Assembly: GCA_963969495.1 (NCBI GenBank) | Contig: OZ018321.1 | Location: 138,408,685-138,472,684 of the forward strand | Direction of reading: 5' to 3' | Length of the DNA stretch: 64,000 nt | Origin: Ceratothoa steindachneri | Lineage: Eukaryota; Arthropoda; Malacostraca; Isopoda; Cymothoidae | Shown: piece by piece, positions 10,374 through 20,400 of the stretch | Numbering within the stretch: position 1 is the stretch's first letter | How the letters are laid out: each line of letters starts with the position of its first letter | Made by a program: the position numbers and the translations under genes | The notes under the pieces: model-generated | The model's database searches: none | What the model was told of the DNA's origin: nothing | The model's input: the letters and a program-made list of their open reading frames with translations, nothing else

Positions 10374-11124
10374 TCGCAATTTCTTAACTGCATTGGTTAA
10401 CTCGTATACTTTACACAGAGTAACATAACCCTACCCTCTCAACATAATGGCAGATGGCTTAAATTCGTAGCCCTGCCATAATTTTTTGTGGAAAGAAGGA
10501 ATTCGTTCATCAAAATTTACCCAAACTTTTCCAAAATCTACTCGGGAGAGAAACAGAATTGAGTAGCACATTTAATTGATTGATTGATCCATTGAGAGCA
10601 GGTGAAATAAACTTGGAAGACAAGCCGGCGCTTTTTGTTTAGGGGACACAAAGGAAAAATGGCTGGTGACCAGCCAGAAAGGTCGACTGGCCACTGTGAC
10701 TCCATAATAATATTCTGCAAAACTGCTTCCCTTGGACTTGGTTCAGCAAATTTATAAAGACAAGAAATTTGTATCCTTTAAAATAATAAAATTTTGCTGC
10801 TGCTTTACTTTTCATTTTCACTAAATCAGGTTGAATCGGTCCATGGCTGGTGACGTCACCAGCCACTTTTGCGTGTGTGTGCACTAAACAAAAAAGCGCC
10901 GAAAAGCCACCTAATGGGGGCGGGGCAAGGTCATCACCAAGCTGCGAAGGGAATAGTGATGGAAGAGAGAAGGACCCCAATTTGAGAGACAGGTAATGCC
11001 CTCTGTACAGGGTAGTGCATAAGTACCTACCCATCCATATATCTTATTGTGTCCAGGGTGACACCAGTATTGTTGCGTTCATGTACCCACGTACTTGTCA
11101 CAAGACGCTCTTCAAGTGCAAATG

Positions 11125-11295
11125 AACTTTCATCTGCAATATTATCTGTCACATTATCTCCCATATTATCTGACATATTACCCACCGCATTATTTGTCAC
11201 ATTATCCGCCATATTTTCTGCCACATTATGTCACGTTATCTGCCATATTATATGCCACATTATCTGCCATATTATCTGCCATATTACCTGCCATA
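11125..11295. repeat. Degenerate 12-14-bp tandem repeat (attatctgccat)
   Basis: A short unit of the form cattatctgccatatt is repeated about a dozen times with variation. No coding meaning is evident, although long frames run through it on both strands. Confidence 0.8.
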
Positions 11296-12991
11296 TTTTC
11301 TCTGGAAAAGAAGGAAAACAATATTAATAACTAACTAGAACAATAATATAGGGCTGGGTAGGGACTTCTGGGCCCCCCTGTACATTGATGTCAAACCAAT
11401 CCACCATAATAATTCAGGATTGGTTCAGTACGGTGGGGTCCTAAACTGGTGGGGACTGGGAGGAGAATGAGGCGTATTGATGTGTGTCAGCAACTGAAAG
11501 ATCTCTATCAGACACATGAGGACATCATTCATACCCAGTGCTACATTTTTAGTCATTTTAAACATACTGACTGACGTGCTTTCAACACCTTATGATGGCA
11601 AATTCTTTTACATCTGAGTACTTTGGGAGTACAACAAGTTAAGCAGACCTAAGTCGCGTGCTTTCAATTATTCTGACTCATGACCATATGAACTTACGAC
11701 CTTCAAAATCTTCAATAATTCCCGGGCTAATCTTTGGAGGACCTTGACTAATAACATTCGAAAGAAAATGCAAAGCAACATAAGAGTTTCAAATATCGTT
11801 AGAATCGTCCGAATAGTTACGATGTTATTGCAAAAAAACCTCATTGAAAAGTAAAATGGTTACCACTTTGACTTAGGAACAGACATATTAACTTATAGAG
11901 TCACCTTCAGGCGACTAAAAAGTTATGTAATATTTGTTACTAGGTTTGGAGGCATTTCTAGATTTCTAGTGGCACTTGGTTATCTAATTCTAATGACAAT
12001 TGGTATTGACTTTTAACAAATGCGGAACCATCAATCCCCCTTTCAATCAGAAGCTAATAATAGGTTGAAAGAATGGAGGCGCCATGGGAAGGGGTTGGGG
12101 GCTGCGTGGAGTACCATTCATAGGACACCTCATGAGTATTGTTTGGGGGTGGGGGGGGAGTCTGATTCCTTTTATAATTACCTCTCAATCTAGTCAATAA
12201 TCAATGCCAGACACTATTTAGATTTACTAAAAGGCCCAATGAGACAGCCACTAAAGAAAATAAGATCTGGTTAGCGCCATCCTCGTCCCTTAAACGGAAA
12301 AGGAATGCAGCCCCCCCCCCACTGCTGTTTGCCTGACAGAGGAATAGTAAGTAAAAACTGCAGTGTACGCAGTAATGGTATGCGGAGTGCATGAGCACCC
12401 ACCTTCATACTGCATCTGGCTATGAATCCGGAACGCTCTTCATCCACGCCAAGCAAGTGACTGTATCCGATAGATACAGGAGGACGAGCATCCCGCAAGC
12501 GTCCCCGATGAAGTATGGTGACTACTCGCTGCTATAATGACAGAGGAAGTTTTAGCTGATTTAAGTTCGGAAATACTCCCTCATCCTCCTTATTTACTTG
12601 ATTAAGCTCCAAGCGACTATTATTTATTCCAAAAACTGAAAGAACCTTTAAGAGGAATTCGCATTCATTCACTTGAAGATGTAAGTAAACAAAGCCATAA
12701 ATTCTTATATTGTGCCACAAAAATATCCTTACTTGCTGATTATTATTATTATTTGTGGGGTAAAGGCAGATCCAGGAGAGTTGCGCAATCTCCCTATCAT
12801 ATAATATACTTACAATGATTGAACATTTCACATCGTACCCCTGGCAATTAAGGCGCATGCGTGAAAGACCTTTAGTTGAGCGAACAACGTTGCGGCTGCA
12901 GGAACAGATCGAGCGTCTTATAGATCCAGATATTTACGAGCTACGTTCTGCGTAAAGGAAATTAAATTGTCTCCTTTAAGAATAATAAACG

Positions 12992-13046
12992 GATCATATG
13001 AAGATCCTCCTCCCCGAGTAGGTTTGGGAGGATCTTCATATGATCC
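12992..13046. repeat. Perfect-looking palindrome at the Merlin left end
   Basis: The arms ggatcatatgaagatcctcc and its inverse ggaggatcttcatatgatcc face each other across a spacer of about 15 bp. The motif recurs near 14338-14415 on the far side of the transposase, so this is probably the transposon terminal repeat, present in inverted duplicate. Confidence 0.75.
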
Positions 13047-13302
13047 ATTTTTCATAAATATTCTGAACTTCACCACTAATAATAATAATAATAATAATAA
13101 GAATATCTTGATTTTAGAAACATGCAAAAACATACCAATTTTATTCAAAGAATTCATATAAAGTTTGACAAAACAAAATGGTGAAGTTCAGAAATAGATG
13201 AATATCGAATGCTTTGGATTAAAAATAATAATAATAATGACCAGATTTGTATTGGTATATATATAAGTCACATTTTGCCCATGTACTCAGTAGCAAGAGC
13301 AC

Positions 13303-14213
13303 CATGGACCGTGATACTTTCAAGACTGTTGTGCTGCCCTTCCTAACTGAAGATTCTCTGTCAGTTATTAATTGGCTTAAGCAACGCATAATGCTGAAAA
13401 GTGAAGTGAAATGTCCCTCTTGTGATAGTAAAATGAACTGGACGAAGTATGCCAAATCTAATGATAGCCATGCTTGGAAATGCCAGACCAAAGATTGTGC
13501 CAAGTATAAATCTACAGTATCTATAAGGACTGGATCGTTTTTTCCAACTCTAGATTAACGCTTCAGACCTGGGTTCATGCAATCTATATGTGGAGTGAAC
13601 GTATTGGTGAATCAAGGGCAAGCCGTCAAGTTGGTGTTTCTGAGAAGACCATGATCGACTGCTGCAATTTTTTCCGGGAAGTGTGCAGTAGATATCTTCA
13701 GGCTAACCCAGTGCAACTTCGTGGTCCAGGAACAGTTGTGCATATCGATGAAGTGTTTTTCTCACAAACCAAAGCATCATCGGGGCAGAGGACCTCACAC
13801 TCCTATGTGGGTGTTTGGAATGGTCGATACTAGCACCTCACCAGAAACAAGATACATGGAAATTGTGGACCAAAGGGATGCTGCCACACTTCTCCCTATA
13901 ATACAAGCAGTAGTGCAACAGGGATCGATAATCCACAGTGGTGAGTGGAAGGCATACATTAATATACAAGGACTCGGCTTCACACATAGGACAGTAAACC
14001 ATTCACTCAATTTTATGGATCCGCAAACTGGTGTCCACACTCAGGCCATAGAATCGTACTGGAACAAACATAAAGCACATATCGGCATGATGCGAGGATG
14101 CAGGCAGGACTTCCTTGAATTCTTATCTTCAAGAATTTGTGTGGCGTGACCGTTTCTTCAGGAATGCTTTTGATAACCTATGTACTCATATTTCCTTGCA
14201 ATATTTAGTGTAA
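13303..14213 (+). pseudogene. Merlin transposase with frameshifts and a lost catalytic Asp
   Basis: The start MDRDTFKTVVLPFL leads into a zinc-ribbon (CPSC...CQTKDC). An ISXO2/DDE domain follows: VHIDEVFFSQT with the first Asp, WVFGMVDTSTSPETRYMEIV, DQRDAATLLPII, NHSLNFMDPQTGVHTQ, and ESYWNKHK with the catalytic Glu. The second acidic position reads IHSGEWKAY where the family has SDxW: codon 13940-13942 is GGT (Gly). Three frame changes are needed, near 13545, 13790 and 14105. The last restores a C-terminus reading SYLQEFVWRDRFLRNAF. The Merlin assignment is firm; activity is excluded. Confidence 0.85.
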
Positions 14214-14412
14214 TAATTCTTTTTTTAAGAACCTATGTATACAAATTTCCTGCAATATTTAGTGTAACAAAAGAGTAATCTGAATAATGTTTTATTATTT
14301 ATTCCTTATTTAGTTTATTTATATTAAAATGTTCGGGAGAGGATCTTCATATGAGCGCGACTGGTGGGGTGGATCTTCAGTTGGGTACTTTGGGGGGGAA
14401 GATCTTCATATG

Positions 14413-14416
<4 letters not shown>

Positions 14417-14453
<37 letters not shown>
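14417..14453. repeat. (TA)n at the 3' end of PLE copy 1
   Basis: About 18 TA units lie between the Merlin right end and the 3' untranslated end of the minus-strand Penelope-like copy. Confidence 0.9.
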
Positions 14454-14456
<3 letters not shown>

Positions 14457-15213
14457 GGAAATATTACGAAAGTTAGCGCGTGATAACTATAAAAACATAT
14501 TCATATATGAGGAATTAAACCACATTCTCCGAAGACAATTTAATTCAGAGCAGTTTCAGTGTATCTCACACCCTTTTTCAACTGACACTGGATAGAAAAT
14601 ATAAGAAAAAAATGCATGCAAGCATAACAGGTCGTGAAATATCCCCTCTTTTATCCCCAATCCCCTACTTGTGGCTAATCTGGGGGGGGGGGTTAGGCCT
14701 AAACATATTGAAGGGCTGACATTTTACTATTTTCTTTATTTGCTTTCTTATTACAAGATTAAAAGAAAATTGACCCTCAGATAGATTTAAATTCGGAACT
14801 GACGATATGAAGCTCGATTCTACGATTCTTCTCTTAACATAGTTAGCCGATTTAAATACCATTTTACTTCCATTGAAATCGATCGTATGATTCTTGTCTC
14901 TAACATTGCAAAATATTCCACTGCTTTCGCTGCCCACTCTAATATCTCTTTTATGTTCATACAATCTCTTGTCTAGATTTCTCCCCGTTTTCCCTATATA
15001 AACTTTATGGCAATCGTTGCATGGTATTGCATATACTCCTATGTTATGATGTTCTTTGGGTTTCCTGGCAATCATCAATTGGTTTAAGGAATTATTATAT
15101 TTAAAGGCTAGATTAATACCCGCTTTTCCAAATGTGTCCTTTAAACTATTTAATTTATTATTAAATGGCAATGTTAAACATTTGTTAACGTCATTAGTGC
15201 GGGAAAACATTCT
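14454..15213 (-). mobile_element. Penelope-like element 1, minus-strand 3' end
   Basis: This is the left arm of a long inverted repeat. Its sequence is found inverted in 18057-18689, for example the blocks around ggaattaaaccacattctcc and caatcccctacttg. The arm contains a GIY-YIG domain and 3' untranslated sequence, and its 3' end meets (TA)n. Its 5' end faces that of the plus-strand copy across about 10-20 bp near 15213-15225. Confidence 0.8.
14665..15210 (-). pseudogene. PLE 1 GIY-YIG endonuclease domain (minus copy)
   Basis: The 181-residue frame contains IGVYAIPCNDCHKVYIGKTG then RNLDKRLYEHKRDIR. These are the GVY and YIG strands and the conserved Arg of a GIY-YIG nuclease. The CxxC embedded between GVY and YIG is typical of Penelope-like retroelements. 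The nuclease normally nicks the target to prime reverse transcription. The RT domain that should precede it is missing, so this is a 5'-truncated copy. The C-terminus runs into the copy's 3' region. Confidence 0.85.
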
Positions 15214-15221
15214 ATGGTAAT

Positions 15222-15274
15222 AAGCCTTCCCGCACTAATGACTTCAACAAATGTATAACATTGCCATTTAATAA
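15222..15274 (+). pseudogene. PLE 1 plus-strand copy, part before the transposon insertion
   Basis: The plus strand here encodes the counterpart of the minus copy's SRTNDVNKCLTLPFNN (here SRTNDFNKCITLPFNN). It stops at the transposon boundary after taa (15272-15274) and resumes at 18057 with NKFNSLKDIFGKAG. Confidence 0.75.
15272..15274. repeat. TAA target duplication, left copy
   Basis: The left flank ends ccatttaaTAA and the right flank begins TAAtaaatttaat (18054-18056). Removing the element and one TAA restores ccatttaataataaa, the form kept in the minus-strand PLE copy (PFNNK). This supports a 3-bp duplication. Confidence 0.75.
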
Positions 15275-15630
15275 CACAGACCTGCGTTTGAAATTTATTT
15301 TCTGTTCCTGCAGTTTTCTTTAGTGATTCCTAAGGAAATTGTTCTCTAAATTGAAATATGACATTCAATTTGCTCAATCAGGTCTGGTTTTTGAGATACA
15401 GCGCACTACCTTTTTTAGAAAAGGGCCATTTTTGAAAAAATCCCTTATTTATATAAACGTTATTTAATAAATTACAATTACTTGTAATAAAAAAAAATAC
15501 AGACTCAATTCGACTTTCTCATAATTAATTTTAAACTTACAGACTACTTATGAGCTTACCCAGGAGTGCAAAGAAACTATTTTCCAAGAAAAGAAGTCCT
15601 TGATGACTTCCGCTTGTGAAGCGATGTTGG

Positions 15631-17713
15631 TTAGTCGCGTTTAAGACACCACCAATAGTCAGCTAACATGTTGATGTCCCAGCGTCCTTGATATCTTGTC
15701 TCCATCATATTTATGTCTTGGTGAAATCTTTCTCCTTGTTCCTCGCTATAATCTCCACAGTTTGCCGGAAAATAGTCAAGATGTGACTGGATAAAATGCA
15801 TTTTTATCGACATGCGAGCTCCCATTTTTTCGAAGCTTTTCATAAGCTCATTTACATGAGAGAAAAATTCTGAGCTTCTTTTATTTCCCAGAAAACCGTC
15901 GATTACTTTACTAAACGCTCGCCATACTTCTTGTTTACTGGCTTCCATAGTGGTGTAAAAATGCTTGTCCTTTAACAGAGTTCTAATTTGGGGACCATCA
16001 AATATGCCTGCATGGAGCTTGGCATCACTGATCTGTGGGAATTTTTGCAGTAGATACTTAAAAGCTTGGCCTTCTTTATTCAGTGCTTTGACAAAGTTCT
16101 TCATCAGGCCAAGCTTTATATAAAGAGAAGGCAGTAAAACCTTTTTGGGAGGGACTAGAGGTTGAGCTACCAAATTGTGGCAGCCAATTTGGAATGCCTC
16201 TCGAGATGGCCAGTCTTTTTGCTTATAGTGAAGACTATCCGCCTGGCTATCCCATAAACACATGAACCATGGATATTTTGTGTAGCCTCCTTGCATCCCA
16301 AGAAGAAGGCACACAACCTGAAAGAAAACATATTGATGCATATTGATGTACATGGTTTCTAAGAACTTCTATTTTTTGCATAGGCAATTTTCACTAAGTT
16401 TATTAGGGGTAGGGAGAAACTAATATGTGTATAATATCCTTCTGTCATTGGTATTTAGAAACAAACATTCCTTGAAATATTTAACAAGTTCAATAAAGTA
16501 AAATATATCTTACCTTGAGATCACCACACATTAACCAGTTCTGGTTAGAGTACTTGATTGTATTAATCAATAATTTCATATTTTCGTAGCTTTCTGTTAA
16601 CTGAACTGAATGGTCAATAGGTACAGATGCCATTTTATTGCCAATATTTAAGAGTACTGCCTTTAAACTTCTGCTAGAAGAATCAATAAAGAGCCTCCAT
16701 TCACTTGGTTGGTAAGGAACGCCAAGTGCCTCAATTAAACCTTTTACATCATTGCAATACACCAAAGAGCTGCAAGAATCAACTGCAAAGAACTTTCGAA
16801 ACTCTTCGTCTGTATTTCTGAACCAAAAGTATGTAGTTTCTTGAGAGAGGAGGTTGCTCTCACTAAGACGGGATGCAAGAAGTTGTGCGTTCTCTTTAGA
16901 AAGACCAAGATCTCTAGTCAGTCATTTAATTGACCTTGAGTGAGTGGTCTTGGCAAAGTCATTGTAGACGTAGGCTGATATGTCACTGAAGTGTCAGTGT
17001 CATCCACTTCTATATCTTCTATATTGTCTTGTAGCTCAGTATTTTTAGGTGGAGAAGGAACCGGAACTCCTGGACCATGTGGTTGTGGTTTAATGGCGGA
17101 AGGAACATCAGGATAGACTACAGTGTGTTTGTTCTTCTTATTGACACCTGAAAAAAAGTTTCGCATACTTAATTTACATACTTTTAATTCACTCGACCCA
17201 CGTTTCCACATTTTTATACACATTTTTCATACCAGGTAAATTTACAATTTTTAAATACAATAAATTTTTATATACAATTTAACCACAATTTTTCTACCAG
17301 CATAATACACTATTTTTATACACAATTACAATTTTAATAGGCTACCAAAAGATTTGTATAAACATTTCTAGATTTTTCAAGGACTATATTGTTAAAGTAA
17401 TTATCTCACCTTTAAGATTTGTCATGCAAAAATAGCAGTCTGTAATGTGGTCCTTGCCTTCTCTCCACACCATAGGTACACCAAATGACAAACAGTTTGT
17501 TTTGCCCTCACCCCAGCGTCTTAAGGCTATGACATAGGCTTTGCAGCATATATGTGGAGCAAAGTTTTTGTCTTGATCACCTAGCTTTATTCCAAAATAT
17601 GCATTGTAAAGGAACTTTACTAACGGCGTTATAGTGCATTGCTGGTCACTAAAAGTTACCTTTCCACAAACAAAACAAAATCTATCAGGACTGTTTTTAC
17701 ACTTTCTATTCAT
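15631..17713 (-). CDS. Three-exon transposase-like gene, one frameshift
   Basis: Exon 1 (17713-17410) starts MNRKCKNSPDRFCFVCGKVT and has several Cys pairs (CFVC, CCK, CYFCM), probably zinc-binding. The donor is GTGAG. Exon 2 (17147-16514) has the acceptor CTTTTTTTCAG and the donor GTAAG. It carries a Pro-rich linker, then a domain with LFIDSSSRSLKAVLLNIGN and WLMCGDLK. One frame change is needed near 16920. Exon 3 (16317-15631) has the acceptor TTTTCTTTCAG and reads VVCLLLGMQGGYTKYPWFMC ... CGDYSEEQGERFHQDINMME ... WWCLKRD. Both junctions join in phase. Candidate catalytic acids are the Asp in FIDSS, the Asp in CGDLK and the Glu in EEQGERF; this DDE reading is inference. I recognise the protein as a family commonly left uncharacterised in arthropod and fish gene sets. 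Confidence 0.75.
16318..16513 (-). other. Intron 2 of the transposase-like gene
   Basis: It runs from GTAAG at 16513 to TTTTCTTTCAG ending at 16318. Removal joins MCGDLK to VVCLLLGMQGG in frame. Confidence 0.75.
17148..17409 (-). other. Intron 1 of the transposase-like gene
   Basis: It runs from GTGAG at 17409 to TTTTTTTCAG ending at 17148. Removal joins NLKG to VNKKNKH without a stop, completing a Cys-rich block seen in relatives. Confidence 0.7.
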
Positions 17714-18053
17714 TTTTATGAAATATAAGGAGTTTTGCTAATGTATTTGCCTGCAAAAAAATTCACAAAGATACATAAAGTTTTAGAAATAAACTTTAAA
17801 CACTGTTCATAGATGAGAAAAGTCATGGATTAAAAAACCAACACCTAGTTGGAGAGTGAGTAAGCAGCACACAACTACTCGTGCTCGCGGTCAGCTAGAG
17901 ACTGAGCTCTCTAACGGCATCTAGGGAGCTTGGTCTGTATCTTAAAAACTAGACCTGATTGAGCAATATGAATGATTGATTTGGATTTAGGAGACAAATC
18001 TCATTAAGAATCACCTATGAAACCCTCAGGAACATTTTTGACGCAGACCAGTG

Positions 18054-18056
18054 TAA
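18054..18056. repeat. TAA target duplication, right copy
   Basis: It matches 15272-15274 and defines the right edge of the 15275-18053 transposon. Confidence 0.75.
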
Positions 18057-18510
18057 TAAATTTAATAGTTTAAAGGACATATTTGGAAAAGCGGGTATTA
18101 ATCTAGCCTTTAAATATAATAATTCCTTAAACCAATTGATGATTGCCAGGAAACCCAAAGAACATATTAACATAGGAGTATATGCAATACCATGCAACGA
18201 TTGCCATAAAGTTTATATAGGGGAAACGGGGAGAAATCTAGACAAGAGATTGTTTGAACACAAAAGAGATATTAGAGTGAGCAGCGAAAGCAGTGGAATA
18301 TTTTGCCATGTTAGAGACAAGAATCATACGATCGATTTCAATCGAAGTAAAATGGTATTTAAATCGGCTAACTATGTTAAGAGAAGAATCGTAGAATCGA
18401 GCTTCATATCGTCAGTTCCAAATTTAAATCTATCTGAGGGTCAATTTTCTTTTAATCCTGTAATAAGAACGCAAATAAAGAAAATAGTAAAATGTCAGCC
18501 CTTCAAGTAG
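18057..18510 (+). pseudogene. PLE 1 GIY-YIG endonuclease domain (plus copy, 3' part)
   Basis: It resumes the plus-strand copy after the transposon with NKFNSLKDIFGKAGINLAFK, then IGVYAIPCNDCHKVYIGETG, RNLDKRLFEHKRDIR and KIVKCQPFK before TAG. It matches the minus copy almost residue for residue; for example, YIGKTG there is YIGETG here. The GIY-YIG core is intact, but no RT domain precedes it. Its 3' untranslated part continues to about 18689 and then meets (TA)n. Confidence 0.85.
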
Positions 18511-18688
18511 GGGATTGGGGATAAAAGAGGGTATATTTCACGACTTGTTATGCTTGTATGCATTTTTTCTTATATTTTCTATCCAGTGTCAGTTGAAAAA
18601 GGGTGTGAGATACACTGAAACTGTTCTGAATTAAATTGTCTTCGGAGAATGTGGTTTAATTCCTCATCTTTTCTTGCGATATTGCATA

Positions 18689-18689
<1 letters not shown>

Positions 18690-18735
<46 letters not shown>
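18690..18735. repeat. (TA)n at the 3' end of the plus PLE copy
   Basis: About 22 TA units lie between the PLE 3' end and the Tc1 relic. It mirrors the array at 14417-14453 at the other end of the inverted repeat. Confidence 0.9.
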
Positions 18736-18737
<2 letters not shown>

Positions 18738-19582
18738 TGCCTGGCCAAAATAGAGGTCGTTCACTGAGTTTTGATATGTTCTGTGAAGGTCCAAATACGA
18801 TTTCAACGAGAACTATGGGTCGTGAACTGAAAAAAATGCATGTACGCAGCTGTGCCTCAATCAGGAAGCCACTTGTGACTGAAAAAAATCTAAAAAAAGG
18901 CTTCAGTTCACCAAAGAACATAAAAACTGGAGTGTAGAGGATTATAAACGTGTCATGTGGTCCGATGAATCTAGGTTGGCACTCTTTCAGAGTGATGCGC
19001 GTATTAGAGTATGATGAGAACCTCATGAAGCATTGGATCCATCATGCATAGACCCCTCCGTGCAGGCATCTGGAGGTAATGCGATGGTCTGGGGCTGTTT
19101 TGCCTGCGCTGGACATGGATCTGCAACCCTCTGCAGAAACAAGATGGATTCCCTCGAGTATTAGCAGATCCTGGACGATCAAGTTCACCCCTCAATCGAT
19201 TTCTTTTTTTCTAATGGCGATGGAAAGTTTAAAGACGATAACGCGAAATCCACCGTCTAACATCGACAAAGATTGGTTCCCTCAGCATTTGGGATCATTT
19301 TGGCATATTGAGTGGCCACCACAGTTCCCAGATTTGAATCCCATAGAGAATTTATGCGATGAGCTCGAGAAGGACCGGCGTGCCTCATCGCTTCTTCCAT
19401 TATAATTGAACGATTTGGCTCTACGGCTGCTGGAATACTAGCCTAAATTGAAGCTACAGATGATGAAAAAGCTTGTAGAATCAATGCCAGATAGGATGAG
19501 AACTGTAATTCTATCGAAAGGAGGTCAAATAGCTTATTAAATAAGTATTACACTGAACGACCTTTATTTTGGCCAGGCAGTG
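18735..19582 (+). mobile_element. Tc1-like transposon relic
   Basis: Inverted ends ctgcctggccaaaatagagg (from about 18736) and cctttattttggccaggcag (to 19580, then tg and TA) bound 850 bp. Inside, the plus strand keeps Tc1 landmarks: KKMHVRSCASIRKPL in the DNA-binding part, ASGGNAMVWGCF near 19070-19100, and FPDLNPIENLCDELEK at about 19330-19375. Two or more frame changes and a shortened middle make it inactive. The TA target is merged with the preceding (TA)n. Confidence 0.8.
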
Positions 19583-19969
19583 TATATTGGATACAGATCC
19601 CCAAAATATGGCTCGCTCATGTAGCTATAAAATGAAGAGACGACCTGTTGTAAATAGTCCTGTGGAAGTGCAAAGCACCTTAAACTGATTATGAGCATGA
19701 TGAAGTTCTCGTGACCTGAATAAAGGCCATGTAAGGGTGTACAAGGATGTAAAAGCGAATTGATATCTTCAGTAATTCGTGGAGCGAAACAAATAAGATA
19801 ATTTTCATGCTTTCTGTGGCACAAAAATTGACTATACAGATGCAACTAAATGTTATATAAGTGGTCTTTTAATAGATTTATTATATTCTCATGTTTTTTT
19901 TAAGTATAAAACTAATCTCCTACAAATGGGCATCTCTCGGGGCATTCACGTTCGTTCATTTTAACAAGC

Positions 19970-20265
19970 TGACTCGAGGGGTGTTGATCTTGACAAGCTG
20001 AACTCAGGTATGTTGATCTTTACAAGGTGAGTTAAGGTGTGTTTATCTTTACAAACTGAGTTAAGGAGTGTTGATATTTACAAGATGAAATTAGGGGTGT
20101 TGACCTTTACAAGCTAAGTTCCGGGGTGTTGCTCATTACATACTGAGTTTAGGGGTGTTGATCTTTACGAGCAGATGTCAGGAGTGTTGATCTTTACAAG
20201 CTGAGTGAGTTCATAGGTGTTTATCTCAACAAGCTGAGCTCAGAGAGGGTGATCTTTACAATGTC
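19970..20265. repeat. Minisatellite, unit about 28 bp (gtgttgatctttacaagctgag)
   Basis: About ten diverged copies of ggtgttgatctttacaagct plus gagtt-like spacers run in tandem. No coding sense is evident. Confidence 0.9.
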
Positions 20266-20400
20266 TGATCATTTCTTTGCCCCTATATTAATATTGTTTT
20301 CCACTCAAACTATCAATACAAAGCCCATTGTACTTCAGAGCGATAAATTTAACCTTAAAACTTAAAAGAAACCCTCGATTAACAGAGTAAGAGTTCACTG

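Larger units (their letters stand above)
6690..12990. other. Long gene-free interval, AT-rich, with simple repeats
   Basis: I see no supportable gene here. It holds short simple repeats: (CT)n near 7567-7583, (GAT)n near 9535-9550, poly-C at 9230-9238, (TA)n at 10292-10372 and a degenerate tandem repeat near 11125-11295. The phrase ttctgaacttcaccattttg near 9393 recurs at 13065 and, inverted, near 13180, so at least one dispersed repeat contributes. Open frames in this interval are compositionally odd and lack recognisable domains. Confidence 0.6.
12992..14415 (+). mobile_element. Merlin (IS1016-like) DNA transposon, inactive
   Basis: A Merlin transposase relic (13303-14213) is flanked by inverted copies of gatcatatgaagatc: left at 12992, right ending at about 14415. 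The right end carries additional scrambled copies of the repeat. I found no clear 8-9-bp target duplication, so the exact ends are uncertain. The right edge abuts a (TA)n array. Confidence 0.65.
15275..18053 (-). mobile_element. Nearly intact 2.78-kb TIR transposon encoding an uncharacterised transposase-like protein
   Basis: The ends read CACAGACCTGCG (left) and, inverted, CACTGGTCTGCG (right). Imperfect inverted similarity continues inward for about 120 bp, including the block gctcaatcaggtctggttttt (15373 onward) and its inverse near 17940-17965. A 3-bp TAA duplication flanks it. The gene inside (15631-17713, minus) has three exons with clean GT-AG introns. CAC-type ends with a 3-bp duplication are compatible with the CACTA/CMC group. 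A 3-bp TWA duplication also occurs in PIF/Harbinger. I do not assign a superfamily firmly. Confidence 0.75.

Noticed and set aside
11027..11334. Open frames rich in MADNVTDN or ICHII repeats
   Set aside because: They are readings of the attatctgccat tandem repeat.
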